DNA from: Firmicutes bacterium UBA6811
GTDB taxonomy: Bacteria > Bacillota > SHA-98 > UBA4971
Direction of reading: 5' to 3'
DNA length: 6,951 nt
Assembly: GCA_002452295.1 (NCBI GenBank)
Contig: DKEX01000107.1
Span: 11,259-18,209, forward strand
The notes beneath the pieces are model-generated. The model was not told the origin of the DNA. It was given only the letters and a program-made list of their open reading frames with translations, and did no database searches. Made by a program: the position numbers and the translations under genes. Below are positions 1 through 5,207 of this stretch, in pieces (positions within the stretch are counted from its first letter, which is position 1; every line of letters begins with the position of its first letter).

Positions 1-1
1 A

Positions 2-403
2 GCATTTTTGCACCCTCACTTAGCACCGCTAACCCCGGTCTCGTTGACGAGTCCATCTGATGGCGCCACAACGAATACCACGCCGGTCTTCCAGTGGGAG
101 CGAGTATCCGGGGCAGAGGCATACCTTGTTCTCGTATCCAGTGCATCGAACCCGAACGACCTCATGTGGGTGGGCTATACGCGAGGGGCCGACACGACCT
201 CGGTGACATACGGGGCAGCGGCCAATACTCTTGGCGGTGCACCAGCGAGGCCGCTGGTGTCGGGTGTGAGCTACACTTGGGGAGTCATGGCCGCAAGCCT
301 CCAGCCGGACCTGCCTGCTTCCGATCCGCTCGACCTGACAGGGTATGAGCCGGAAGCCTGGGCAGTATCTGCGTCTCCTGTGAGAGGTTTTGCCGTCGAG
401 TAG
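2..403 (+). CDS. C-terminal fragment of a secreted/surface protein with a fibronectin-III-like domain (5' truncated)
   Basis: The frame is open from base 2 and ends with TAG at 401-403. A TTG at base 8 could be read as a start, but it lies inside the terminal 14-bp repeat and has no ribosome binding site, so this is more likely the tail of a longer gene. From about base 36 the protein looks like one beta-sandwich domain of the Fn3/Ig-like type: a 'TSPSDGATTNTTPVFQW' strand pair, then 'GAEAYLVLV', then 'GVSYTWGV' and a final 'AWAVSASPV' strand. Such domains usually sit at the C terminus of extracellular enzymes or S-layer-associated proteins. No catalytic motif is visible. If the repeat at 10-23 is an insertion-sequence end, genuine coding begins near base 24 and the gene is interrupted. 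The domain type is a pattern-level call and the parent protein is unknown. Confidence 0.5.
   Translation, partial: AFLHPHLAPLTPVSLTSPSDGATTNTTPVFQWERVSGAEAYLVLVSSASNPNDLMWVGYTRGADTTSVTYGAAANTLGGAPARPLVSGVSYTWGVMAASLQPDLPASDPLDLTGYEPEAWAVSASPVRGFAVE
10..23. repeat. Left copy of 14-bp terminal inverted repeat (possible IS end)
   Basis: GCACCCTCACTTAG lies here, and its exact reverse complement CTAAGTGAGGGTGC lies at 6929-6942. Each copy is 9 nt from its window edge. The outer 9 nt differ between the two ends (4 of 9 match), as expected for the left and right ends of an insertion sequence that share only a short terminal repeat. The sequence just inside the left copy shows no target-site duplication with that inside the right copy. 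The IS family was not identified. Confidence 0.5.
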
Positions 404-425
404 AACGGACGTGAGCGAGTCCACC

Positions 426-468
426 ACGGAGCTCTGCAGAAGGGAGCTCCGGAAGGAGGGAGCTCCGT
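426..468. repeat. Three GGAGCTC copies forming alternative hairpins
   Basis: CGGAGCTC at 427-434 pairs perfectly with GAGCTCCG at 444-451 (8 bp, 9-nt loop). ACGGAGCTC at 426-434 also pairs with GAGCTCCGT at 460-468 (9 bp). The middle and right copies (GGAGCTCC, self-complementary) can pair with each other as well. These foldings exclude one another. The 3' side is not T-rich, so intrinsic termination is unlikely; an mRNA stability element, an attenuator or a protein site are open options. Confidence 0.45.
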
Positions 469-476
469 ATGATGCG

Positions 477-503
477 CCGCCCTGTTGCCTGCCGACAGGG
501 CGG
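477..503. repeat. 9-bp inverted repeat (hairpin)
   Basis: CCGCCCTGT at 477-485 pairs exactly with ACAGGGCGG at 495-503 around a 9-nt loop; one further G-T pair is possible outside it. The following bases (TCATAATG) are not a T-run. It could end transcription of the truncated upstream gene inefficiently, or it could be part of the leader of the next gene. Confidence 0.4.
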
Positions 504-616
504 TCATAATGTACCGGCGTATGCCTATTCCGAAAACGCGCCGTGCGTCCCAAACGTGGCAGGTGAGCCAACATTTGCTTGAATGGATCGCACGCATGTT
601 TGCCGAATAGGCAAGC

Positions 617-1231
617 ATGAGCACGAACACGATCTCGCTAATCCTGCTGCTTGTGTTGGTCTTTGCCGCGGTCGGCGCGACTGGCCAGCCGGTCACGGCC
701 CCGGGCGACGAGCCGGGCTTCCCGCCAGGTGGTTCGCCGCCAGGCGAACCGACACCCGGTCCGCCTGGCGCGCCAGCGCCCACGCCGGAGCCACCGCCCA
801 CGCCGCCGACGACTCCGCCTGCCCCGTCTCCAGAGTTGCCTCCCCCGGGGCACGGATACCAGGCCAGCCCCGAGGAACGCCTCCTTCTCGCCAGGCTGGT
901 GCGCGCGGAGGCCGAAGCCGAGCCGTTCGAGGGGCAGGTGGCCGTGGGGGCGGTGGTCCTCAACCGCGTCGAAAGCCCGGATTACCCGGACACCGTGACC
1001 GACGTCATCTTCCAGGTCGATCACGGCTACGTGCAGTTCACGCCGGTGGCGAACGGCACCATCAACTTGCCTCCGACGGAGGAGGCGCTCGAGGCGGCCG
1101 ACAGGGCGCTCGCCGGGGAGGACCCGTCGCTTGGGGCGATCGGCTTCTATAACCCGTGGAAGAGCTACGATCCGTGGGTCCGGACAAGGCCTGTGACCAC
1201 GGTCATCGGCAACCACGTCTTCTTCAAATGA
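617..1231 (+). CDS. SleB/CwlJ-family cell wall hydrolase (spore cortex-lytic type)
   Basis: Members of this family (Hydrolase_2) are lytic enzymes acting on peptidoglycan, classically spore cortex during germination. The 204-aa protein has a hydrophobic N-terminal segment at residues 6-22 (signal peptide or anchor), a Pro/Gly-rich stalk at about 23-82, and the catalytic domain at about 86-204. The core motif 'RAEAEAEPFEGQVAVGAVVLNR' shape is seen at 96-117; E98 aligns with the catalytic glutamate of SleB. 'IGFYNPWKS' (175-183) and the terminal 'VIGNHVFF' also fit the family. A TAG at 608-610 blocks any longer start, so ATG 617 is the likely start, although its Shine-Dalgarno is poor. No peptidoglycan-binding domain is visible; the proline stalk may replace it. 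No YpeB-like partner is adjacent. Whether it acts on spore cortex or vegetative wall cannot be told from sequence. Confidence 0.88.
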   Translation: MSTNTISLILLLVLVFAAVGATGQPVTAPGDEPGFPPGGSPPGEPTPGPPGAPAPTPEPPPTPPTTPPAPSPELPPPGHGYQASPEERLLLARLVRAEAEAEPFEGQVAVGAVVLNRVESPDYPDTVTDVIFQVDHGYVQFTPVANGTINLPPTEEALEAADRALAGEDPSLGAIGFYNPWKSYDPWVRTRPVTTVIGNHVFFK

Positions 1232-1387
1232 ATGTTGGAAATGGATGCTGGCCTACCGAACCACGGTTGTTACGGCTATTGTGGCTGGCGCTCTCGCGGC
1301 GACGGCAAAGCTGCGGGAAAGACGCTGCTCCGAACGTGTTGCGCGGGTTCTGCCGTCTACGGTATTATGAACCCGGAGGGTCGGTAA

Positions 1388-1744
1388 TTGCTGCCAGAAG
1401 CCGCGGAAAGGATCGTGACAGCCTGTGTCAACGCGCTCCAGGGGCAGGGCTTGCGGATAAGTAAGGTCATCCTGTACGGCTCCCAGGCCAGAGGCACTGC
1501 CGGGGCGGGGAGCGACATAGACCTCCTTGTGGTGTCACCGGATTTTGCTGGGATGCCCCCATGGAGGCAGTGGGAAGCGCTGGGGAAGGCTACCGCCGCG
1601 GTTAGACAGCCCATCGAAGCGCTGGCGTGCACCCCTGAGGAAATCGAATTTCAAAAAGGGAATAGGGCGAGCTTTCTGGGATACGTCCTGAGTCAACCGG
1701 AAATCGTGGAGTACATCGTTGAGCCACCTGCCGCCCTCGACTGA
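1388..1744 (+). CDS. Solitary MNT-type nucleotidyltransferase domain protein
   Basis: This 118-aa protein is a minimal nucleotidyltransferase of the pol-beta superfamily. The signature is at residues 28-49: 'ILYGSQARG' with G31-S32, followed by D43 and D45 in 'SDIDLLVV', the metal-binding pair. The third acidic position, usually Asp, aligns with E77 in 'PIEALACTP'. The start is TTG at 1388, chosen because GGAGG at 1375-1379 sits 8 nt upstream. MNT proteins are usually encoded next to a HEPN protein, and in MNT/HEPN toxin-antitoxin systems they nucleotidylate the partner. Here no HEPN gene is adjacent: SleB lies upstream and a 217-bp non-coding stretch lies downstream. It may be a stand-alone enzyme, an orphan antitoxin, or may act on the HEPN protein encoded at 5702-6118. 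The family call is firm; the role is open. Confidence 0.8.
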   Translation: MLPEAAERIVTACVNALQGQGLRISKVILYGSQARGTAGAGSDIDLLVVSPDFAGMPPWRQWEALGKATAAVRQPIEALACTPEEIEFQKGNRASFLGYVLSQPEIVEYIVEPPAALD

Positions 1745-1961
1745 GCTGTGCCACCTACGTGGTCGAGAAGTCCCACGACGCGGGTCTCCGCTCCCTACAG
1801 GTAACCGCTGCGCCATGTCCAGGTGCATCAAGCGTCGAAGGACTGGTTCCGCAAGCACCTCGCGGATCCGGAGGCGTTCACTCGCGCTGCCCGCAAGATT
1901 GTGTGCGGGCATACGTTTGCCGTCACACGCGGTGGAACTCGGTCGTGCTGAAGGTCCCGTC
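1745..1961. other. Intergenic stretch with possible gene remnant and hairpins
   Basis: This 217-bp gap lies between two convergent genes. Frame 2 on the plus strand is open at 1805-1950 and reads like real protein ('KDWFRKHLADPEAFTRAARK'), but it has no good start or ribosome binding site and I do not recognise the family. A perfect 8-bp hairpin lies inside it: TGCCCGCA at 1888-1895 and TGCGGGCA at 1904-1911. A second hairpin spans 1956-1973 (CCCGTC/GGCGGG, one wobble pair), and the nitrilase stop codon lies in its loop. Neither stem has a T-run. Confidence 0.3.
1888..1911. repeat. 8-bp perfect inverted repeat between convergent genes
   Basis: TGCCCGCA (1888-1895) and TGCGGGCA (1904-1911) pair perfectly around an 8-nt loop. 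It lies about 50 bp past the nitrilase stop on the minus strand and about 145 bp past the nucleotidyltransferase stop on the plus strand. It could serve as a bidirectional terminator, but neither strand has a T-tract after the stem. Confidence 0.35.
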
Positions 1962-4136
1962 TTACAGGGCGGGGCTTGGTGATTCGGTGAGCGTTTCGTA
2001 TAGCGCGGGGCGGCGACCGCCGATGGCGTCGGTTCCTGCGACGATTTCCTTGCAGCGTGCGTCAGCCACGGTCAGGGTCGCTGAAATCGCCTGCTCTCTG
2101 CCGACGAAGGCTTGCGCCAGCACGGCCCCGCGGGGATCCACGACAAGGCTGGCTCCGGCGCGGACGCCAACGAGGTTGCTTGCCACGACGAAGACGCGGT
2201 TCTCCGCAGCCCGAGTGCGCGCGAACCATTCAAGGCGATCCAGCTGGGCCGGATCAAAGCGACACGGCCAGAGGATTGCGTCCGCGCCTTCGAGCGTCAG
2301 GATCCTTGCCACCTCCGGGAGCAGGCCTTCGCATCCCAGCATGATCCCGAAGTTGCCGCGAGGCGTTCGCACCACCTGGTACGGGCCTTTTCCTTCTGCG
2401 TACGCGGCGCGCTCGTCCGCGTCAAGGTGGACCTTGCGGTATGCTGCCCTTATTACGCCGTGGTCAACGTAGTAGGCGGTCCGATGGCGATGGCGGCAGC
2501 CTTCGCTCGGCCGGCGCGCCTTGCCCGCAATCTCCATTTCGACGTGCGCTTCGTCATTTACGGCTTCGTCATCTACGACTTCGTCATCTACGACGACGAC
2601 AGCAATCCGGACGCGCCGCGTAATCTCGAGAACGCAATCGAGCAACCTCCCGGGGCGCGGTGGCCGCTGTGGGACCGTGTCCATTACTGCGTCTATCGCT
2701 GCGCTTGGCGCGCCTGGCGTTGCGCCCGTTACTCCACCCATTACTGAGCCCGTTACTGCGCTTGGCACCCTGTCCGCGTTTGTGTCCGGCACCGCGCCCG
2801 GCATCTCGCCTGGCACTATGTCCGGTGTCGCGCGCTCGTCCGGGGTCGGCGTGGATTGACTCTCAGCAATTGCCTGTGCTGCCGTAGCCGGGTGCGCCCG
2901 GGGGCTCGGCTCGGGCAGGACGACGATCTCGACACCCTGCACGGCAAGGTTGACGAGGTGTCTTTCGAGCCGCGCCGTGAGCTGCGAGAGGTCGGCGGCC
3001 GTGTCGAGATCGAGCTGCAATGCCGCTATGACCGGGCACATCTTCCCGGGGACGAGTGGTTCTTCGAGGCAGGCAGACACTGGCAGGCTCTCGAACCCCT
3101 TGACGAGCATGCTGTAGGTAGCCGGGCGTCGATCCTCGAGGGGGTCGAAGGGCTGGCCGCCTGATGCCACGGTCCCCGTCTCGTCGCCCGCGGTGGGCGC
3201 GCCAGGCGCGCCGAGCGCGCCGGGCGTGTCGGACGTGTCGGGCGCGTCGGGCGTATCGTGTGCGTCAGGCGCATTAGGCGCGTGGTGTTGTCCATAGGGC
3301 ACGCCGAACGCGTCCCGTGGCGCGTCAGCTCTGCCAGACATGCGAGTACAGTCCAGCGGCAGACAGATGTCGGCGAGAACTATCTCAGGTAAATCGGAGC
3401 TTCCCTGCGCGACCACATCGCCTTGCGGCGAAACGATCAGGCTCCGGCCGCAATACGGGATGCTCTCCTCTTCCATGCCCACCTTATTCGCAACCGCAAT
3501 CCAGGCCTGGTTTTCAATGGCCCGCGCTTTAAGCATGTATTCCACCTGAGCGTTGGTCAACCGTGTTTGGTCCCTGCCGGTCGAGACCAAGTTCGTGAGG
3601 TCGATGAAGAGGCGCGCCCCTTTGAGGGCAAGGACCCGCGGGATTTCGGGGAGGCGTGCATCAGCGCAGATGAACATGCCCGCGGGGCCCCAGGGCGTGG
3701 GGAACACGTCCGGCTCATCGCCGGGCGAGAACCACCGGGAGTCGAAATGCCACAGGAACTGCTTTCGCACCCTCCCGACGAGCCTGCCGTCTGGGCCTAC
3801 AAGAAACGCGGCGTTGTACAACCGTCCATCGGGCGCTTCCTCGACAAGCCCTACCGCCACGTGGCAGCGGAACCGTCTTGCCTGGTCCGCGAAGAGCGCC
3901 AGCACCTCTTCGCAGGGCCGAACCGGTGCTCGGCCCGAACACCGGGTCCCGGACCGCCGGATGCTCAGGGTATGCAAGTAGTAAGCGGGGTAAGTGCACT
4001 CCGGAAGGATGATGAGGTCCGGCGCTGCGCTTGCCGCTTCTTCGATCATCTGAAGGGCGTGCGCGAGGCCGTCCTCCGCCTGGTCAAGCGAATGGGCAGC
4101 CAGTTGCACGCAGGCTACCCTGAGGACCGTCCCCAT
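1962..4136 (-). CDS. Tandem double-domain nitrilase-superfamily (carbon-nitrogen hydrolase) protein
   Basis: Nitrilase-superfamily enzymes hydrolyse nitriles, amides or carbamoyl groups with a Glu-Lys-Cys triad; most are single-domain proteins of about 260-350 aa. This 724-aa protein carries two. Domain 1 (about 5-345) has E46 in 'LPECTYP', K125 in 'VRKQF' and C157 in 'FICADARLPE', and ends with 'RRPATY' (336-341). Domain 2 (about 366-715) has E409 in 'VVLPEP', K568 in 'AYRKVH' and C602 in 'MLGCEGLLPE', and ends with 'RRPALY' (708-713). Both triads look complete. Low-complexity Asp/Pro/Ala inserts sit at about 284-328 and 411-495, and an acidic repeat at about 515-530. No signal peptide is seen, so it is probably cytoplasmic. 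ATG at 4134-4136 is the start; AAAGGAGA at 4149-4156 precedes it by 12 nt, rather far. The substrate is unknown. It is monocistronic, transcribed away from the CsoR gene. Confidence 0.85.
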   Translation of the reverse strand: MGTVLRVACVQLAAHSLDQAEDGLAHALQMIEEAASAAPDLIILPECTYPAYYLHTLSIRRSGTRCSGRAPVRPCEEVLALFADQARRFRCHVAVGLVEEAPDGRLYNAAFLVGPDGRLVGRVRKQFLWHFDSRWFSPGDEPDVFPTPWGPAGMFICADARLPEIPRVLALKGARLFIDLTNLVSTGRDQTRLTNAQVEYMLKARAIENQAWIAVANKVGMEEESIPYCGRSLIVSPQGDVVAQGSSDLPEIVLADICLPLDCTRMSGRADAPRDAFGVPYGQHHAPNAPDAHDTPDAPDTSDTPGALGAPGAPTAGDETGTVASGGQPFDPLEDRRPATYSMLVKGFESLPVSACLEEPLVPGKMCPVIAALQLDLDTAADLSQLTARLERHLVNLAVQGVEIVVLPEPSPRAHPATAAQAIAESQSTPTPDERATPDIVPGEMPGAVPDTNADRVPSAVTGSVMGGVTGATPGAPSAAIDAVMDTVPQRPPRPGRLLDCVLEITRRVRIAVVVVDDEVVDDEAVNDEAHVEMEIAGKARRPSEGCRHRHRTAYYVDHGVIRAAYRKVHLDADERAAYAEGKGPYQVVRTPRGNFGIMLGCEGLLPEVARILTLEGADAILWPCRFDPAQLDRLEWFARTRAAENRVFVVASNLVGVRAGASLVVDPRGAVLAQAFVGREQAISATLTVADARCKEIVAGTDAIGGRRPALYETLTESPSPAL
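2549..2593. repeat. 15-bp tandem repeat, three copies, inside the nitrilase gene
   Basis: Three consecutive units start at 2549, 2564 and 2579, each of the form CTTCGTCATCTACGA with small changes in the first. On the coding (minus) strand they encode acidic 5-residue units VVDDE, VVDDE and AVNDE (about residues 515-530) shortly before the K568 region of domain 2. The period is a multiple of three, so copy-number change would keep the frame. Confidence 0.7.
2652..2906. repeat. Degenerate low-complexity insert in nitrilase domain 2
   Basis: On the minus strand this codes for residues 411-495, rich in P, G, A, D, T and V with recurring short units such as 'PGEMPGAVP', 'MGGVTGATPGA' and 'DAVMDTVP'. 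At DNA level, related units of about 12 bp recur, for example CCGGCATCTCGCC, CTGGCACTATGTCC and CCGGCACCGCGCC. Domain 1 has nothing like it at the matching place, so it appears to be an insertion in the loop after the catalytic Glu. Confidence 0.5.
3192..3281. repeat. Degenerate 9-bp repeats coding the first nitrilase insert
   Basis: The plus strand runs through repeated units like GGCGCGTCG, GGCGTATCG and GGCGCGCCG. On the minus strand they code for an Asp/Pro/Ala/Thr-rich segment at about residues 286-315 ('APDAHDTPDAPDTSDTPG'). It lies before the 'RRPATY' tail of domain 1, so it is inserted before the end of that domain rather than between two complete domains. Confidence 0.55.
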
Positions 4137-4287
4137 CGTCGCAGCACATCTCCTTTCGGCTGGAGCACGCGGCCCGCAGCGTTATCGGCGGCACTCGATC
4201 AGCAACCTGAGGTTGCCGTGATGGCGATGCAAAGAGGTTGCCGTGACGGCGATGCAAGACTAGGGTCACCGCACGCAGCCGCGACAT
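4084..4287 (-). CDS. Possible upstream ORF overlapping the nitrilase start (67 aa, uncertain)
   Basis: On the minus strand an ATG at 4285-4287 follows GGAGG (4294-4298) with a 6-nt spacer, the best-spaced ribosome binding site near the nitrilase. It opens a 67-codon frame beginning MSRLRAVTLVLHRR that runs through the 25-bp tandem repeat and overlaps the first 53 nt of the nitrilase gene in another frame. The product is basic and matches no family I know. It could be a leader ORF that couples to or limits nitrilase translation, or a chance reading frame in GC-rich DNA. Support is the Shine-Dalgarno and position only. Confidence 0.2.
   Translation of the reverse strand: MSRLRAVTLVLHRRHGNLFASPSRQPQVADRVPPITLRAACSSRKEMCCDDGDGPQGSLRATGCPFA
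4202..4216. promoter_or_regulatory. Palindrome next to the tandem repeat (operator candidate)
   Basis: GCAACC at 4202-4207 and GGTTGC at 4211-4216 form a perfect 6-bp dyad around TGA. Outer ATCA (4198-4201) and TGAT (4219-4222) extend it imperfectly. It overlaps the start of the 25-bp repeat and lies 66-80 bp upstream of the nitrilase ATG, so it could bind a regulator of that gene. No regulator is identified. Confidence 0.3.
4209..4258. repeat. 25-bp tandem repeat, two copies
   Basis: Copy 1 is 4209-4233 and copy 2 is 4234-4258; they differ at two positions. Each contains GGTTGCCGTGA followed by GGCGATGCAA. The repeat sits in the nitrilase leader. Confidence 0.75.
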
Positions 4288-4479
4288 TGTCAACCTCCGT
4301 TCAACACTATGATAGCATGCGCGCTGGCATCGTGGCAAACTCATGCAGGTGCGTGGACTCGTGCTTGCCCGTGGTTCGCACAACCAACACGATCAGGCTG
4401 GGTACCGCCCCATGCCAGTCTTGTCGGCGCTATCGGCACTGAAGGATACGGCATAAGAGAGAGATCGGTCGGCATCCCA

Positions 4480-4509
4480 TTGACAAAGCGCGCGACGGTG
4501 TACTATACT
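4480..4509 (+). promoter_or_regulatory. Sigma-A-type promoter of the CsoR-type gene
   Basis: A perfect -35 box TTGACA (4480-4485) is followed after 18 bp by TATACT (4504-4509), close to the consensus -10. The expected transcription start is near 4516, giving a leader of about 40 nt before the ATG at 4556. This is the clearest promoter in the window. Confidence 0.7.
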
Positions 4510-4528
4510 ATACCAGGCAGGGTAGTAC
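4500..4528. promoter_or_regulatory. Candidate CsoR operator over the -10 and start site
   Basis: A dyad TACC-AGGCAG-GGTA lies at 4511-4524, with outer GTACTA (4500-4505) and TAGTAC (4523-4528) also complementary. CsoR-family operators are pseudopalindromes of the form TACC-N-GGTA with C/G tracts and short spacers. The site covers the -10 and predicted +1 of the gene that encodes a CsoR protein, so autorepression relieved by Cu(I) is a natural inference. Confidence 0.5.
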
Positions 4529-4555
4529 AGATGGATGAGATGAGAGGTGTGTCAG

Positions 4556-4978
4556 ATGGCCGAGGGCGTGCCTGAGAAGCCGATGGATGGGGAAGGAAGC
4601 CAGGCGAGCCTGGATCCATGTGCCGAAGGCCCGGACGAAGGGGGCGAATCGGTAGGTACCGGTGGTCCGGGAGGCCGGCGCGCAGATGCGCTGGACCTCG
4701 ACGCCCTGGTCCTCAGCGAGAACGCGCGGAGCGACATCATCTCGCGGCTGAAACGCATCGAAGGCCAGGCGAGAGGCGTTCGCAAGATGATCGAAGACGG
4801 ACGAAGCTGTGAGGAGGTCGTCATCCAGGTGGCGGCGCTCAAGGCAGCAGTGGCGCAGGTCGGCATCGCTATAGCAGGGTCTCATCTCGTGGACTGCGTG
4901 GCGCGGGACATGGGCGCAAGCCCCGGCAACCGGGCGGCGCTGGCCAGGTTCGTCAAGATCTTTAGCAAGCTATCATGA
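4556..4978 (+). CDS. csoR: CsoR-family Cu(I)-sensing transcriptional repressor
   Basis: CsoR proteins are all-helical tetramers that leave DNA when Cu(I) binds a Cys-His-Cys site. In this 140-aa protein the DUF156/CsoR domain spans about 58-138 ('ISRLKRIEGQARGVRKMIE'). C85, H110 and C114 show the exact C-x24-H-x3-C spacing of the CsoR copper site; CstR-type persulfide sensors lack this His. Residues 1-55 form an unusual acidic, Gly-rich N-terminal extension with an extra Cys22. ATG 4556 is preferred because GAGAGG (4542-4547) lies 8 nt upstream; a GTG at 4547 would add three residues. Its own promoter and a candidate operator lie upstream. No copA, copZ or other copper gene is in the window; the next gene encodes a thioredoxin. 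FrmR/RcnR-like ligand sets are less consistent with the residues seen. Confidence 0.88.
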   Translation: MAEGVPEKPMDGEGSQASLDPCAEGPDEGGESVGTGGPGGRRADALDLDALVLSENARSDIISRLKRIEGQARGVRKMIEDGRSCEEVVIQVAALKAAVAQVGIAIAGSHLVDCVARDMGASPGNRAALARFVKIFSKLS

Positions 4979-5011
4979 CAGCCTTGCGGACTTCGGGGGC
5001 AGGCTGAACGG

Positions 5012-5051
5012 GTGCCGCGCAGGTGACCTGTGAAGCTGGGCCGCGCGGCAC
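5012..5051 (+). terminator. Stem-loop after csoR (possible terminator, no T-run)
   Basis: GTGCCGCGC (5012-5020) pairs perfectly with GCGCGGCAC (5043-5051) around a 22-nt loop, which itself begins with the near-palindrome CAGGTGACCTG. It lies 33 nt past the csoR stop. The following bases (GGCGACACC) are not T-rich, so it may reduce rather than stop transcription. Confidence 0.35.
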
Positions 5052-5178
5052 GGCGACACCTCGGCATGACGCGCTTTCGAAACCGTGAAGGCTGACTCCA
5101 CGAGGGTCCAGGCACGGCCGTGACACCTCAGGACACCTCGGGATCGGCGCCAGGGGCACCGGAACTTGAGGCATAGGT

Positions 5179-5207
5179 TTGGGTCCGCGCTGTGACCCTA
5201 ATACATA
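5179..5207 (+). promoter_or_regulatory. Weak promoter candidate for the thioredoxin gene
   Basis: TTGGGT (5179-5184) and TACATA (5202-5207) are separated by 17 bp, about 48 nt before the ATG. Each box has mismatches to consensus. The direct repeat CATAGATC overlaps and follows the -10. Confidence 0.25.

Larger units (their letters stand above)
404..616. other. Hairpin-rich leader upstream of the SleB-type gene
   Basis: This 213-bp gap has no convincing gene. It holds three spaced copies of GGAGCTC (428-434, 443-449, 459-465) that form competing hairpins. A separate 9-bp hairpin lies at 477-503. A 9-bp inverted repeat, TGCCTATTC at 522-530 and GAATAGGCA at 605-613, has its right arm 3 nt before the ATG. 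None of the stems is followed by a T-run, so simple terminators are not supported. A CATAATGT at 505-512 resembles sporulation-sigma -10 boxes, but I found no matching -35. Confidence 0.4.
4137..4555. other. Divergent control region between the nitrilase and CsoR-type genes
   Basis: This region of about 420 bp lies between two divergent genes. It holds the nitrilase ribosome binding site, a palindrome GCAACC-TGA-GGTTGC at 4202-4216 beside a 25-bp tandem repeat, and the CsoR promoter and operator at 4480-4528. I did not find a convincing minus-strand promoter; a TTGACA on that strand (4287-4292) lacks a well-placed -10. Bases 4320-4470 show nothing I can name. Confidence 0.5.

Noticed and set aside
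271..1216. Long minus-strand and alternate plus-strand frames over the SleB-type gene
   Set aside because: They are rich in Arg, Gly and Pro and show no domain, whereas the 617-1231 frame has the family motifs.
1363..1368. TATTAT as -10 for the solitary nucleotidyltransferase (with TTGCGC at 1339-1344)
   Set aside because: The implied transcription start would fall on the ribosome binding site and leave a leader of only about 13 nt, and the -35 is poor.
1956..1973. Hairpin like the ends of IS200/IS605 elements
   Set aside because: The CCCGTC/GGCGGG stem is suggestive, but no TnpA or TnpB remnant and no partner end could be recognised nearby.
3423..4442. 339-aa plus-strand open frame opposite the nitrilase
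   Set aside because: It lies antisense to the start of a strongly supported nitrilase gene whose triad motifs are clear, and its translation has no recognisable domain. Long antisense frames are expected in GC-rich DNA.
4309..4575. 88-aa plus-strand frame upstream of csoR
   Set aside because: It runs through the strong csoR promoter and operator, so it would not be transcribed from that promoter as a unit, and it has no domain.
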